Notes under the pieces: generated by a model | Seen by the model: only the letters and a program-made list of their open reading frames with translations | The model's database searches: none | Told to the model about the DNA's origin: nothing | Program-made: the position numbers and the translations under genes | Shown: piece after piece, positions 51,005 to 64,000 of the stretch | How positions within the stretch are numbered: the stretch's first letter is position 1 | How the letters are laid out: each line of letters starts with the position of its first letter | NCBI GenBank assembly: GCA_028868305.1 | Contig: JAGWUS010000004.1 | Location: forward strand, 1 to 64,000 | Source: Burkholderiales bacterium | Lineage (GTDB): Bacteria > Pseudomonadota > Gammaproteobacteria > Burkholderiales > Burkholderiaceae_C | DNA length: 64,000 nt | Direction: 5' to 3'

Positions 51005-52281
51005 TTAATACGCTCTATGTCTGCACCAATGCCACGCAGTTTGGCTTCCATCTGGTCGTAGCCACGGTCCAGGTGATAGATGCGGTCCACAATGGTTTCA
51101 CCATCGGCTACCAAGCCGGCAATCACCAGACTTGCCGAAGCGCGCAGGTCGGTGGCCATCACGGTGGCGCCCGAGAGTTTGGGCACTCCTTCTATTACCG
51201 ACACCTTTCCGTCGATCTGGATATGCGCACCCAGACGCACCAGTTCGTTGACGTGCATGAAGCGGTTTTCGAAAATCGTCTCTGTCACCTTGCTGGTCCC
51301 CTGCGCAATGCAGTTGAGCGCCATGAACTGCGCCTGCATGTCGGTGGGGAAACCGGGGTACTCGGTGGTACGAAAAGTTTGCGCCTTGAGGTACTTGTAG
51401 GCAGGCTCTTTGGCCTGAATCCGGATGCCCCCGTCCACCACTGTCACCGTCACACCGGCGTCACGCAGCTTGTCGATCACTGCATCCAGGTGATCGGCGC
51501 GGCCGTGCTTGAGCACCACTTCGCCACCCGTAGCAGCCACCGCGCACAAAAAGGTACCGGTCTCAATGCGGTCCGCCACCACCTGGTGGGTGCAGCCATG
51601 CAACTGCTCCACGCCCTGGATGCGAATGCGGCTGGTGCCGTGGCCTTCAATCCTGGCGCCCATCTTGATCAGCATTTCGGCCAGATCGGGAATCTCGGGC
51701 TCCTGTGCGGCGTTTTCCAGAATGGTCTCGCCTTCGGCCAGGGCCGCTGCCATCAAAAAGTTTTCGGTGCCGGTGACCGTCACCATGTCGGTGGCGATAC
51801 GCGCACCCTTGAGTCGTGTGCGACCTTGTGGCAACTTGGCGATCATGTAGCCGTGCTCGACGTTAATCTCGGCACCCATGGCGGTCAGGCCCTTGAGGTG
51901 CTGGTCTACAGGACGTGAACCTATGGCGCAACCGCCCGGCAAAGACACCGTCGCGTGGCCGAAACGGGCCAGCAAAGGGCCCAGCGCCAGCACCGAGGCC
52001 CGCATGGTCTTGACCAACTCATACGGCGCTTCGGCCTTGATTGGATCGGCCGCATGGAATGTGATGCCGCCGCGCTCGCCGTGGGTCTCCGTTTTCACAC
52101 CCATGTTGTCGAGCAGGCGGCGCATGGTGGCCACATCCTGCAGACGTGGCACGTTGAGCAGGTGCACCGGCTCACTGGAGAGCAGCGTGGCGCACATCTC
52201 CGGCAGGGCCGCGTTTTTGGCGCCGGAAATCAGCACCTCGCCGTTGAGCCGGCAACCGCCGCGAATCAGTAATTTGTCCAT
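51001..52281 (-). CDS. murA: UDP-N-acetylglucosamine 1-carboxyvinyltransferase
   Basis: [58 protein letters not shown]. Confidence 0.97.
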   Translation of the reverse strand: MDKLLIRGGCRLNGEVLISGAKNAALPEMCATLLSSEPVHLLNVPRLQDVATMRRLLDNMGVKTETHGERGGITFHAADPIKAEAPYELVKTMRASVLALGPLLARFGHATVSLPGGCAIGSRPVDQHLKGLTAMGAEINVEHGYMIAKLPQGRTRLKGARIATDMVTVTGTENFLMAAALAEGETILENAAQEPEIPDLAEMLIKMGARIEGHGTSRIRIQGVEQLHGCTHQVVADRIETGTFLCAVAATGGEVVLKHGRADHLDAVIDKLRDAGVTVTVVDGGIRIQAKEPAYKYLKAQTFRTTEYPGFPTDMQAQFMALNCIAQGTSKVTETIFENRFMHVNELVRLGAHIQIDGKVSVIEGVPKLSGATVMATDLRASASLVIAGLVADGETIVDRIYHLDRGYDQMEAKLRGIGADIERIK

Positions 52282-52313
52282 GGATGCGTTTTCTGCAGGT
52301 GCTTATGCGCTCT

Positions 52314-52556
52314 TTATGCGCTCTGCTTGGCCCATTCGGCAGGGGTAAAAGTTTTCATCGACAGGGCGTGCACTTCATCGGTGTACATGCGGCTGCCCAG
52401 CGTGGCGTAGACCTGCTGGTGGCGCTGGATGGGGCGCTTGCCTTCAAAGGCGGCAGACACGATGGTGGCATACCAGTGGCGTCCATCGCCTTCGAGCTGG
52501 CAGACGTCGCAGGGCAGGCCTGCGGAAATAAGTTGCTGGAGTTGTTCTGCGGTCAT
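52314..52556 (-). CDS. BolA/IbaG family protein
   Basis: 80 aa; CQLEGDGRHWYATIVSAAFEGKRPIQRHQQVYATLGSRMYTDEVHALSMKTFTP. Confidence 0.9.
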   Translation of the reverse strand: MTAEQLQQLISAGLPCDVCQLEGDGRHWYATIVSAAFEGKRPIQRHQQVYATLGSRMYTDEVHALSMKTFTPAEWAKQSA

Positions 52557-52569
52557 GCAAATTCAAAGG

Positions 52570-53325
52570 TTAGCTGCGGATCTTGTAGCCGATGCGCAGA
52601 AGATAAATGGCCAAGGCCGAAGAAACTGCCAGGGCAAGACCGACAACGCCCAGACTCAGCCAGGGAGATGCGTCGCTGACACCAAAGAAGCCATGGCGAA
52701 ATCCGTCGATCATGTAGAAAAACGGATTGAGATGGCTCATGCGTTGCCAGAATTCTGGCAAGGACCCGATGGAATAGAAAACGCCACTCAGAAACGTCAT
52801 CGGCATGATGATGAAATTCTGGAAAGCAGCCAACTGGTCAAACTTCTCGGCCCACAAACCAGCGATCAGGCCCAGAGTGCCCAGCAAGGCAGCGCCCAGA
52901 ATGGCAAATACAAGAATCCACCATGGCGCAACAAACGACAGATGGGTGAACCATGCGGTCACGAGAAACACACCGCCACCCACTACCAGACCACGTGCAA
53001 TTGACGAACCCACATAGGCCACAAACCAGTGCCAGTGCGACAGGGGTGTGAGCAACAGGAAGACCATATTGCCCATGATCTTGCTCTGGATGATGGACGA
53101 GGAACTGTTGGCAAACGCGTTCTGCAAAATGCTCATCATCACCAGCCCCGGCACGAGGAACGCGGTGTAGCTGATGCTGTCATACACCTTGACGTGGTCT
53201 TCCAGCACATGGCCAAAAATCATGAGGTACAACACGGCGGTCAGCACCGGCGCAGCCACCGTCTGAAAGCTCACCTTCCAGAAGCGCAGCACTTCCTTGT
53301 ACAGCAGCATTTGCCAGCCGGTCAT
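52570..53325 (-). CDS. ABC-2 type transporter permease
   Basis: 251 aa, six-TM pattern; FLVPGLVMMSILQNAFANSSSSI; QLAAFQNFIIMPMTFLSGVFYSIGSLP. Confidence 0.9.
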   Translation of the reverse strand: MTGWQMLLYKEVLRFWKVSFQTVAAPVLTAVLYLMIFGHVLEDHVKVYDSISYTAFLVPGLVMMSILQNAFANSSSSIIQSKIMGNMVFLLLTPLSHWHWFVAYVGSSIARGLVVGGGVFLVTAWFTHLSFVAPWWILVFAILGAALLGTLGLIAGLWAEKFDQLAAFQNFIIMPMTFLSGVFYSIGSLPEFWQRMSHLNPFFYMIDGFRHGFFGVSDASPWLSLGVVGLALAVSSALAIYLLRIGYKIRS

Positions 53326-54275
53326 GATGCACTGGCCCCCACGATGCTCGCCTCTTCTGCGCGTGCCGTGTGCATCACATCCAAAAACACGTCTTCAAGG
53401 TCCGCCTTGCGAATTTCAACGTCGTCCACCGTCACTCCCGCCTCGCGCACAGCGGCCAGGTATTGCTCGATCTCCAGCGCGTTATGCGCCGGCAGTTGCA
53501 CGATGCGCCCGGTAATGCGTGCGCGCGCGGCCAGCGCTTGCGGCAAGGTGTCTGCCGTCTTGAAACGCAGCACGTTGCTGCTTGCGGCCTTGAGCAGATC
53601 GCTGGTTTTGTCCAGCGCCACAATACGCCCCGTCTTGAGCATGGCAAGGCGGCCGCACAGGGCTTCCGCCTCTTCGAGGTAATGTGTGGTCAGCAACACG
53701 GTGTGGCCCTGCTTGTTGAGCTTGGCAATGAATTGCCACAGGGTCTGGCGCAACTCCACGTCCACGCCTGCGGTAGGTTCGTCCAGCACAATGACGGGCG
53801 GCTTGTGCACCAGCGCCTGCGCCACCAGCACGCGGCGTTTCATGCCGCCCGAGAGCTGGCGCATATTGGCATTGGCCTTGTCGGTCAGCCCCAGGCTATC
53901 GAGCAGTTCATCAATCCACGCATCGTTGTGCTTGATACCGAAGTAACCCGACTGAAAGCGCAGCGCTTCGCGTACGTTGAAGAAGGGGTCGAACACCAGT
54001 TCCTGCGGCACGACACCCAGCTTGCGACGCGCCTGGGCATAGTCGGTCTGCACATCACTTCCCAGCACGGTCACGCGGCCGCTGGTGGCACGTGTGAGGC
54101 CAGCCAGTATGCTAATCATGGTGGTTTTGCCAGCGCCGTTGGGCCCGAGCAGGCCAAAAAACTCCCCCTCCGCCACGTCAAGACTGACGTTGTCGAGCGC
54201 AAGAAACGTGGAGCCCTGGGGTCCACGCGGAGACGGATAGGCTTTGGAAACAGATTGGAAGGAGATGGCAGACAT
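53322..54275 (-). CDS. ABC transporter ATP-binding protein
   Basis: LLGPNGAGKTTMISILAGL, LSGGMKRRVLVAQALVHKPPVIVLDEPTAGVD. Confidence 0.94.
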   Translation of the reverse strand: MSAISFQSVSKAYPSPRGPQGSTFLALDNVSLDVAEGEFFGLLGPNGAGKTTMISILAGLTRATSGRVTVLGSDVQTDYAQARRKLGVVPQELVFDPFFNVREALRFQSGYFGIKHNDAWIDELLDSLGLTDKANANMRQLSGGMKRRVLVAQALVHKPPVIVLDEPTAGVDVELRQTLWQFIAKLNKQGHTVLLTTHYLEEAEALCGRLAMLKTGRIVALDKTSDLLKAASSNVLRFKTADTLPQALAARARITGRIVQLPAHNALEIEQYLAAVREAGVTVDDVEIRKADLEDVFLDVMHTARAEEASIVGASAS

Positions 54276-54303
54276 GGGAGCCTACCATTTTACGCGGTGC
54301 CGC

Positions 54304-54573
54304 TCAGGTGCTTGGCAACAGCTTCTCAATCCCATACAGGGCAGCCAGTTCGCGCAGGCGGTCAGGCAGGCCCTTCACCACAAACTGCTTGCCAGCCCGG
54401 GCACATTCCCGGCGGAATTCCAGCAAAACGGCCAGTGCCGAAGAGTCAAAACTGCGCAACAGGGCAGCGTCCACCACCACCTGGGCAGCAGATTCGTGCC
54501 TGAGCCCGGTGGTGAGTGTATTCAGGCACGCCGTGGCATGCGCATGGGTCAGGGTGTCGGGCAGGCTCAGCAC
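54304..54573 (-). CDS. mlaB: STAS-domain protein MlaB-like (GTG start proposed)
   Basis: VVVDAALLRSFDSSALAVLLEFRRECARAGKQFVVKGLPDRLRELAALYGIEKLL; proposed start overlaps mlaC stop. Confidence 0.8.
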   Translation of the reverse strand: MLSLPDTLTHAHATACLNTLTTGLRHESAAQVVVDAALLRSFDSSALAVLLEFRRECARAGKQFVVKGLPDRLRELAALYGIEKLLPST

Positions 54574-54574
54574 A

Positions 54575-55207
54575 TCAGCCTTTCTTGCTATTGGCCTTGT
54601 TACGTTCCGACAGCGAGACAATCAGGCCGTCGATGCCCTTGGCATTGATTTCCTGGGCAAACTGGCTCTTGTAGGTTTCCACCAGCCAGACCCCCAGCAC
54701 GTTCAGGTTATAGATACGCCAGCCAGTGCCCATGCCAGGGGTCTTTTCGAGACGGTAATCCAGTTGGATCGGGTCACCCACCCCCCTAATTTCCGTACGC
54801 ACTAGCACCTCTTTGTCGTCAGGACTGGAGCGCATAGGCTTCATGGCAATGGTCTGGGTGGACACCTGCGCCAGAGCGCCGGCATAGGTGCGCACCAGCA
54901 GGATTTTGAACTCTTCCTGCAGGCGTTTTTGCTGTTCGGCCGTGGCCTGACGCCATGCGGGGCCTACTGCTGACGCGGTCATCCGCTGGAAATTCACACT
55001 GGGCATGATGCGCTCGTCCACCAGTGCCACCAGCTTGTTCATGTCGCCGGAACGCAAGGCTTTATCGGACTTAATGGTGTCAAGCACATCCACCGACAGC
55101 CGCTTGATCATGACGTCAGGCGCCTCATCCTCGGCCATGGCTGCGCCGCTCAGACCCCCTGCCAACAACAGGGCAAATCCCAAAGTGCGAAGAAATTGTC
55201 GTTTCAT
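54575..55207 (-). CDS. mlaC: Phospholipid-binding protein MlaC
   Basis: 210 aa; signal peptide; ERIMPSVNFQRMTASAVGPAWRQATAEQQKRLQEEFKILLVRTYAGAL. Confidence 0.93.
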   Translation of the reverse strand: MKRQFLRTLGFALLLAGGLSGAAMAEDEAPDVMIKRLSVDVLDTIKSDKALRSGDMNKLVALVDERIMPSVNFQRMTASAVGPAWRQATAEQQKRLQEEFKILLVRTYAGALAQVSTQTIAMKPMRSSPDDKEVLVRTEIRGVGDPIQLDYRLEKTPGMGTGWRIYNLNVLGVWLVETYKSQFAQEINAKGIDGLIVSLSERNKANSKKG

Positions 55208-55276
55208 AAATGCTTTGTTCTCCAGAAACTGCTCCGATTATCTTCCGCAGATGTAAACCGTGTGCAAAGACTGCGC

Positions 55277-56014
55277 TTATCTGGCTTCCGCGCCGGGGTC
55301 AATATTTTCGTCCGGCGGATTGCCGTCATAGACACGGTTGCGCTGACGCTGCAGGTAGGAGTCCCGCATAAAGCTGTACTTGTCCAGCGCAGCCCCTTCC
55401 ACCACGTCACCGGCTCGCAGATACTGGGCTCGCAAATCGACAACATTGATCACAGTAAGTCCTGTGCGGGTACCCTCATCCGAAATGTGATTGACCAAGT
55501 TGCCCTGCTGGTCCAGGGGCAGCGCCACCACCTCGCGCAGCGTGTAGGGCCCCAGCAACGGAAGAACAACATACGGACCCGGCGACACCCCCCAACGCCC
55601 CAGCGTTAAACCAAAGTCAGACGTACGACGCTCGATATTAAGGTCACTGGCAACGTCGACCAGCCCCCCCAATCCGAAGGTAGTATTGATCATGACGCGC
55701 CCTAAGCTGTCGCCCATGTCCTGGCCACGCCCCTGCAGCGCATTGTTGAACACCGACCACACGTCAGTCAGGTTGCCGAAAAAATTGCCGACCCCGACGC
55801 GAAACCACTGTGGGGTGATGTCCCGATATGCTGTCGCCACGGGCTTGACAACCGCCCGGTCCACTGCGTCATTGAAACCAAACACACCCCGGTTAAATGA
55901 TTCCAGCGGATCGCGCGGATCAGGATTGGCAACCGTTGCACAGGCTTGCAGCAAGAACAGGCTGAGCAAAATAGTCAGCCGGACACATTGCGCGCCTGCG
56001 TTTTGCAATGTCAT
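55277..56014 (-). CDS. mlaA: VacJ/MlaA family lipoprotein
   Basis: LLQACATV lipobox; DPLESFNRGVFGFNDAVDRAVVKPVATAYRDITPQWFRVGVGNFFGNL. Confidence 0.95.
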   Translation of the reverse strand: MTLQNAGAQCVRLTILLSLFLLQACATVANPDPRDPLESFNRGVFGFNDAVDRAVVKPVATAYRDITPQWFRVGVGNFFGNLTDVWSVFNNALQGRGQDMGDSLGRVMINTTFGLGGLVDVASDLNIERRTSDFGLTLGRWGVSPGPYVVLPLLGPYTLREVVALPLDQQGNLVNHISDEGTRTGLTVINVVDLRAQYLRAGDVVEGAALDKYSFMRDSYLQRQRNRVYDGNPPDENIDPGAEAR

Positions 56015-56490
56015 TTCTTATTCCCTGCCGATCCCTCGGCTGCCTTGCTGTAGAGGAATTGGCTGATCAGGTTTTCCAATACAACTGCAGACTGTGTGGC
56101 GGTAATGGCGTCACCAGCCGCCAGATTGGTGGCTTCTGCACCGGCTTCAATACCAATGTACTGTTCACCCAGCAAACCACTGGTCAGAATCTTGAGGGAA
56201 CTGTCCTTCGGAAAGGCGTAACGTTTTTCCATCGCCAGCGTGACGCGAGCCTGAAAAGTCTTGTCATCAAAGGCGATGGCATCCACACGGCCCACCACGA
56301 CACCGCCGCTGCGTACGGCCGCCTTCGGCTTGAGGCCACCTACATTCTCAAATTTGGCGGTGATCACATAGGTACTCTGAAAGCTCAGGCTCAGCAAATT
56401 GGCAGACTGCAAAGCCAGGAACAGGATGGCCATTGCCCCGATGATTACAAAGATACCAACCCATACGTCATTTTTTGAGCGTTGCACCAC
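56011..56490 (-). CDS. mlaD: Outer membrane lipid asymmetry protein MlaD (MCE domain)
   Basis: DVWVGIFVIIGAMAILFLAL; FENVGGLKPKAAVRSGGVVVGRVDAI. Confidence 0.95.
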   Translation of the reverse strand: MVQRSKNDVWVGIFVIIGAMAILFLALQSANLLSLSFQSTYVITAKFENVGGLKPKAAVRSGGVVVGRVDAIAFDDKTFQARVTLAMEKRYAFPKDSSLKILTSGLLGEQYIGIEAGAEATNLAAGDAITATQSAVVLENLISQFLYSKAAEGSAGNKK

Positions 56491-56496
56491 ACCCTC

Positions 56497-57279
56497 CTAA
56501 ATAGTAAACATCATTGCGGTCAAGATGAAATCCAGACCCAGAACCGACAGCGAAGCCATTACCACCGTACGGGTGGTGGCGCTGGCAACCCCCTCAGGAG
56601 TGGGTTGCGCTTCAAAACCCTGCAGCAGAGCAATAAATGTCACGGTGAAGCCAAACACCACGCTTTTGATAACGCCATTGCCCACGTCAGCCCAGACATC
56701 AACACCACCCTGAATCTGACTCCAGAACGAACCAGCATCCACTCCGATCATCAGTACGCCAACCACCCAACCACCGATCACCCCCATGGCGCTGAATACG
56801 GCCGCCAGCAGAGGCATGGCAATCACCCCGGCCCAGAAACGGGGCGCCAGAACGCGCTGGACGGGGTCAACGGCCATCATCTCCATCACGCTGATCTGCT
56901 CCCCAGCTTTCATCAGTCCAATCTCCGCAGTCAGCGACGTGCCCGCCCGGCCAGCAAACAGCAAGGCCGTAACGACGGGACCCAACTCACGCACCAGGCT
57001 CAAAGTCACCAGCAAGCCCAATGCCTCGGACGATCCATAGCGCTGCAAGGTGTAATAACCTTGCAGTCCAAACACAAAACCCACAAACAGGCCCGACACG
57101 GCAATGATGGCCAGTGAATAGTTGCCCAGGAAATGGATCTGGTCACGGATCAGGCCAAAACGCCTGAATGCCGGGCCAGCAGAAGCCAGCAGCCGCAAAA
57201 ACAGGCGTGCACCATAACCCACATCGGCCAGTTTTCTGCGGGTGGCGAACCCGATATTGGAGGGTTGGTACCAACTCAT
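56497..57279 (-). CDS. mlaE: Lipid asymmetry maintenance ABC permease MlaE
   Basis: LVRELGPVVTALLFAGRAGTSLTAEIGLMKAGEQISVMEMMAVDPVQRVLAPRFWA. Confidence 0.95.
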   Translation of the reverse strand: MSWYQPSNIGFATRRKLADVGYGARLFLRLLASAGPAFRRFGLIRDQIHFLGNYSLAIIAVSGLFVGFVFGLQGYYTLQRYGSSEALGLLVTLSLVRELGPVVTALLFAGRAGTSLTAEIGLMKAGEQISVMEMMAVDPVQRVLAPRFWAGVIAMPLLAAVFSAMGVIGGWVVGVLMIGVDAGSFWSQIQGGVDVWADVGNGVIKSVVFGFTVTFIALLQGFEAQPTPEGVASATTRTVVMASLSVLGLDFILTAMMFTI

Positions 57280-58118
57280 GCTGCGGCTCCTGGGCTGACC
57301 GATGGGGACGCCGCGCCCACACCAAAATCATCTTCAACGGAAACACCGGGGTAGTGAAACCGTACCGGACCATCCGGCAGGGCGTGCACATATTGGTAGA
57401 CCAGCGGATCCGCACTTTTGCGCACCTCTTCCGGCGTTCCCTGGGCAGCAATTTTTCCGTTAGCCAGAATGATCACGTGGTCGGAGATGGAAAATGTCTC
57501 CTCCAACTCGTGCGAAACGAACACACTGGTCAGCCCCATGGAATCATTGAGGTGACGAATCAGGTTCGCAGCAGTCCCCAGGGAAATGGGATCCAGACCC
57601 GAGAAGGGCTCGTCATACATGACGAGTTCCGGATCCAGCGCAATGGCACGCGCCAGGGCGATACGGCGGGCCATACCACCGGACAGATCGCTGGGCATCA
57701 GATCGCGGGCACCACGCAATCCCACCGCATTGAGCTTCATCAGCACGATGTCACGCACCAACGCTTCGGGCAGGTCGGTGTGCTCATGCAGCGGGAAGGC
57801 CACGTTTTCATACACGCTGAGATCGGCAAACAGGGCACCGAACTGAAACAGCATGCCCATGCGACGCCGCGCAGCGTACAACTGGCGCTGGTCCATGCGC
57901 GTGACATCCTGCCCGTCAAACAGCATCTCACCCGACTGGGCGCGATTCTGGCCACCTATCAGCCGCAGGATGGTGGTCTTGCCACCGCCCGAGGCGCCCA
58001 TCAATGCCGTGACCTTGCCGCGGGGAATGCGCAAGGATACATCGTCCAGAATGACACGTTCACCGTACCCGAAGGTCAGGTTGCGCAGTTCGACAAGGGA
58101 GGAGGTGTTTGATTCCAT
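57276..58118 (-). CDS. mlaF: ABC transporter ATP-binding protein MlaF (start uncertain)
   Basis: LMGASGGGKTTILRLIGGQ; LSGGMARRIALARAIALDPELVMYDEPFSGLDPI. The track ORF starts at 58154. Confidence 0.94.
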   Translation of the reverse strand: MESNTSSLVELRNLTFGYGERVILDDVSLRIPRGKVTALMGASGGGKTTILRLIGGQNRAQSGEMLFDGQDVTRMDQRQLYAARRRMGMLFQFGALFADLSVYENVAFPLHEHTDLPEALVRDIVLMKLNAVGLRGARDLMPSDLSGGMARRIALARAIALDPELVMYDEPFSGLDPISLGTAANLIRHLNDSMGLTSVFVSHELEETFSISDHVIILANGKIAAQGTPEEVRKSADPLVYQYVHALPDGPVRFHYPGVSVEDDFGVGAASPSVSPGAAA

Positions 58119-58122
58119 AAAA

Positions 58123-58148
58123 AGCAAAAGCCGGGTTTGTTCCGGCTT
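58123..58148 (-). terminator. Intrinsic terminator downstream of gltD
   Basis: Minus strand AAGCCGGAACAAACCCGGCTTTTGCTTTTTA: 7-bp stem followed by a T-rich tract. Confidence 0.7.
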
Positions 58149-58190
58149 CTGCATGATAAGGGATAGATGGAAACCCTTATTCAGGTTGAC

Positions 58191-59657
58191 TTATCGAGGC
58201 AGGTTGCTAGCACCCATCAGGAACTCGTCCACAGAGCGTGCAGCCTGACGGCCTTCGCGGATCGCCCACACCACCAGACTCTGGCCTCGACGCATATCGC
58301 CCGCAGCAAACACCTTGGCCACATTGGTGGCATAGCCACCGGTGAACTCGGTTGATGCCCTGGCGTTGCCGCGCGCATCCTTGTCCACGCCAAAGCCTTC
58401 CAGAATGGTTGCTACGGGATTCACAAAGCCCATGGCCAGCAATACCAAATCCGCCTTGTATTCCTTTTCGGTACCGGCAACTTCCACCAGCTTGCCGTCC
58501 TTGAATTCGACATGTACGGTCTTCAGGCCGGTGACCTTGCCGTTCTTGCCAATGAATTCCTTGGTGGAGATGGCAAATTCGCGGGTACAGCCTTCGTCGT
58601 GGCTGGAACTGGTGCGCAGCTTCAGCGGCCAGTAGGGCCAGACCAGGGGCTTGTCTTCCTGCTCGGGAGGCTGGGGCATCACCTCGAACTGGGTCACACT
58701 CACGGCACCATGGCGGTTGCTGGTGCCCACGCAGTCGGAACCGGTGTCGCCACCACCAATGACAATGACGTGCTTGCCATCGGCACGCAACTGGTTCTTG
58801 AGCTTGTCACCCGCGTTGACCTTGTTCTGCTGGGGCAAAAACTCCATGGCGAAGTGAATTCCGTCCAGGTCCCGGCCCGGCATTGGCAAGTCGCGCGACT
58901 GCTCGGAGCCACCGGTCAGCAGCACAGCATCAAAATCCTTTTGCAGCTGCGCCGGCGTAATGCTTTCCTTGGCCCAGTTGGTGACTTTGGAGTCCTTGGG
59001 CAACTCGCCGACCATCACACCCGTGCGGATAGTGACGCCTTCGGCCTTGAGCTGTTCGGCACGGCGGTCGATGTGCGATTTTTCCATCTTGAAGTCAGGA
59101 ATGCCGTAGCGCAACAGGCCACCGATGCGGTCGTTTTTCTCGAACAAGGTCACATCATGGCCAGCGCGGGCCAGTTGCTGGGCCGCTGCCATGCCGGCAG
59201 GGCCGGAGCCCACCACCGCAACCTTTTTGCCCGTCTTAACCTTCGCTGGCTGAGGCTGCACCCAGCCCTGTGCCCAGGCTTTGTCAATGATGGCGTGCTC
59301 AATGGACTTGATGCCCACGGCATCGCCGTTGAAGTTCACCACACAGGCAGCTTCACAGGGTGCCGGGCAGATGCGGCCGGTGAACTCGGGGAAGTTGTTG
59401 GTGCTGTGCAGTACCTCAATCGCAGCCTTCCAGTCGCCCTGGTACACCAGGTCGTTGAAATCCGGAATGATGTTGTTGACCGGGCAACCGTTGTTGCAAA
59501 AAGGAGTGCCGCAATCCATGCAACGCGCTGCCTGCTTGCTGGCCTGCGCATCGTCCAGCCCAACCACAAACTCTTTGTAGTGCTTCAGACGCTCGGTGAC
59601 GGGCTTGTAGCCTTCTTCGATGCGTTCAAACTCCATGAAGCCAGTGACTTTTCCCAT
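58191..59657 (-). CDS. gltD: Glutamate synthase small subunit
   Basis: [56 protein letters not shown]. Confidence 0.96.
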   Translation of the reverse strand: MGKVTGFMEFERIEEGYKPVTERLKHYKEFVVGLDDAQASKQAARCMDCGTPFCNNGCPVNNIIPDFNDLVYQGDWKAAIEVLHSTNNFPEFTGRICPAPCEAACVVNFNGDAVGIKSIEHAIIDKAWAQGWVQPQPAKVKTGKKVAVVGSGPAGMAAAQQLARAGHDVTLFEKNDRIGGLLRYGIPDFKMEKSHIDRRAEQLKAEGVTIRTGVMVGELPKDSKVTNWAKESITPAQLQKDFDAVLLTGGSEQSRDLPMPGRDLDGIHFAMEFLPQQNKVNAGDKLKNQLRADGKHVIVIGGGDTGSDCVGTSNRHGAVSVTQFEVMPQPPEQEDKPLVWPYWPLKLRTSSSHDEGCTREFAISTKEFIGKNGKVTGLKTVHVEFKDGKLVEVAGTEKEYKADLVLLAMGFVNPVATILEGFGVDKDARGNARASTEFTGGYATNVAKVFAAGDMRRGQSLVVWAIREGRQAARSVDEFLMGASNLPR

Positions 59658-59691
59658 GATATTTGTCCTTGTACGTTAGATCCGGCTGGCG

Positions 59692-64000
<4,309 letters not shown>

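Overview
This 64 kb window looks like a betaproteobacterial, probably Comamonadaceae, chromosome; that placement is inferred from gene order and repeat types. From left to right it contains: (1) 1-14.9 kb, an exopolysaccharide locus (glycosyltransferases, Wzx-like flippase, O-antigen ligase/polymerase-like protein, EpsG/F/E/D/L-like proteins, a stand-alone cyclic-nucleotide-binding-domain protein, an undecaprenyl-phosphate sugar transferase, a LuxR-type EpsA-like regulator, galE); (2) 15-24.9 kb, pilB-pilC-pilD-coaE-zapD-yacG, then mutT and an AAA ATPase, with a complete IS66-family element inserted between yacG and mutT; (3) 24.9-41 kb, housekeeping genes (argJ, secA, M23 peptidase, DUF721/DciA-like, tRNA-Thr, sspB, sspA, cytochrome bc1, mscL, pdxA, Nif3-like, HtrA-like protease, tatCBA, HIT protein); (4) 41-52.3 kb, a his gene cluster interrupted by two accessory islands (yefM/yoeB between hisA and hisF; a PIN/RHH toxin-antitoxin pair, a repeat, a small secreted protein and a DUF4143-type ATPase between hisC and hisD); (5) 52.3-64 kb, bolA-like, ABC-2 exporter, mla operon, gltD and partial gltB. 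The best-supported unusual items are the IS66 element (perfect 8-bp target duplication, matching terminal repeats, a PRiA4b ORF-3-type passenger gene, and an altered mutT 3' end), the his-operon islands with palindromic operator candidates, and a dispersed AT-rich palindromic repeat that forms parts of several coding regions. I found no convincing, entirely new multi-gene system.
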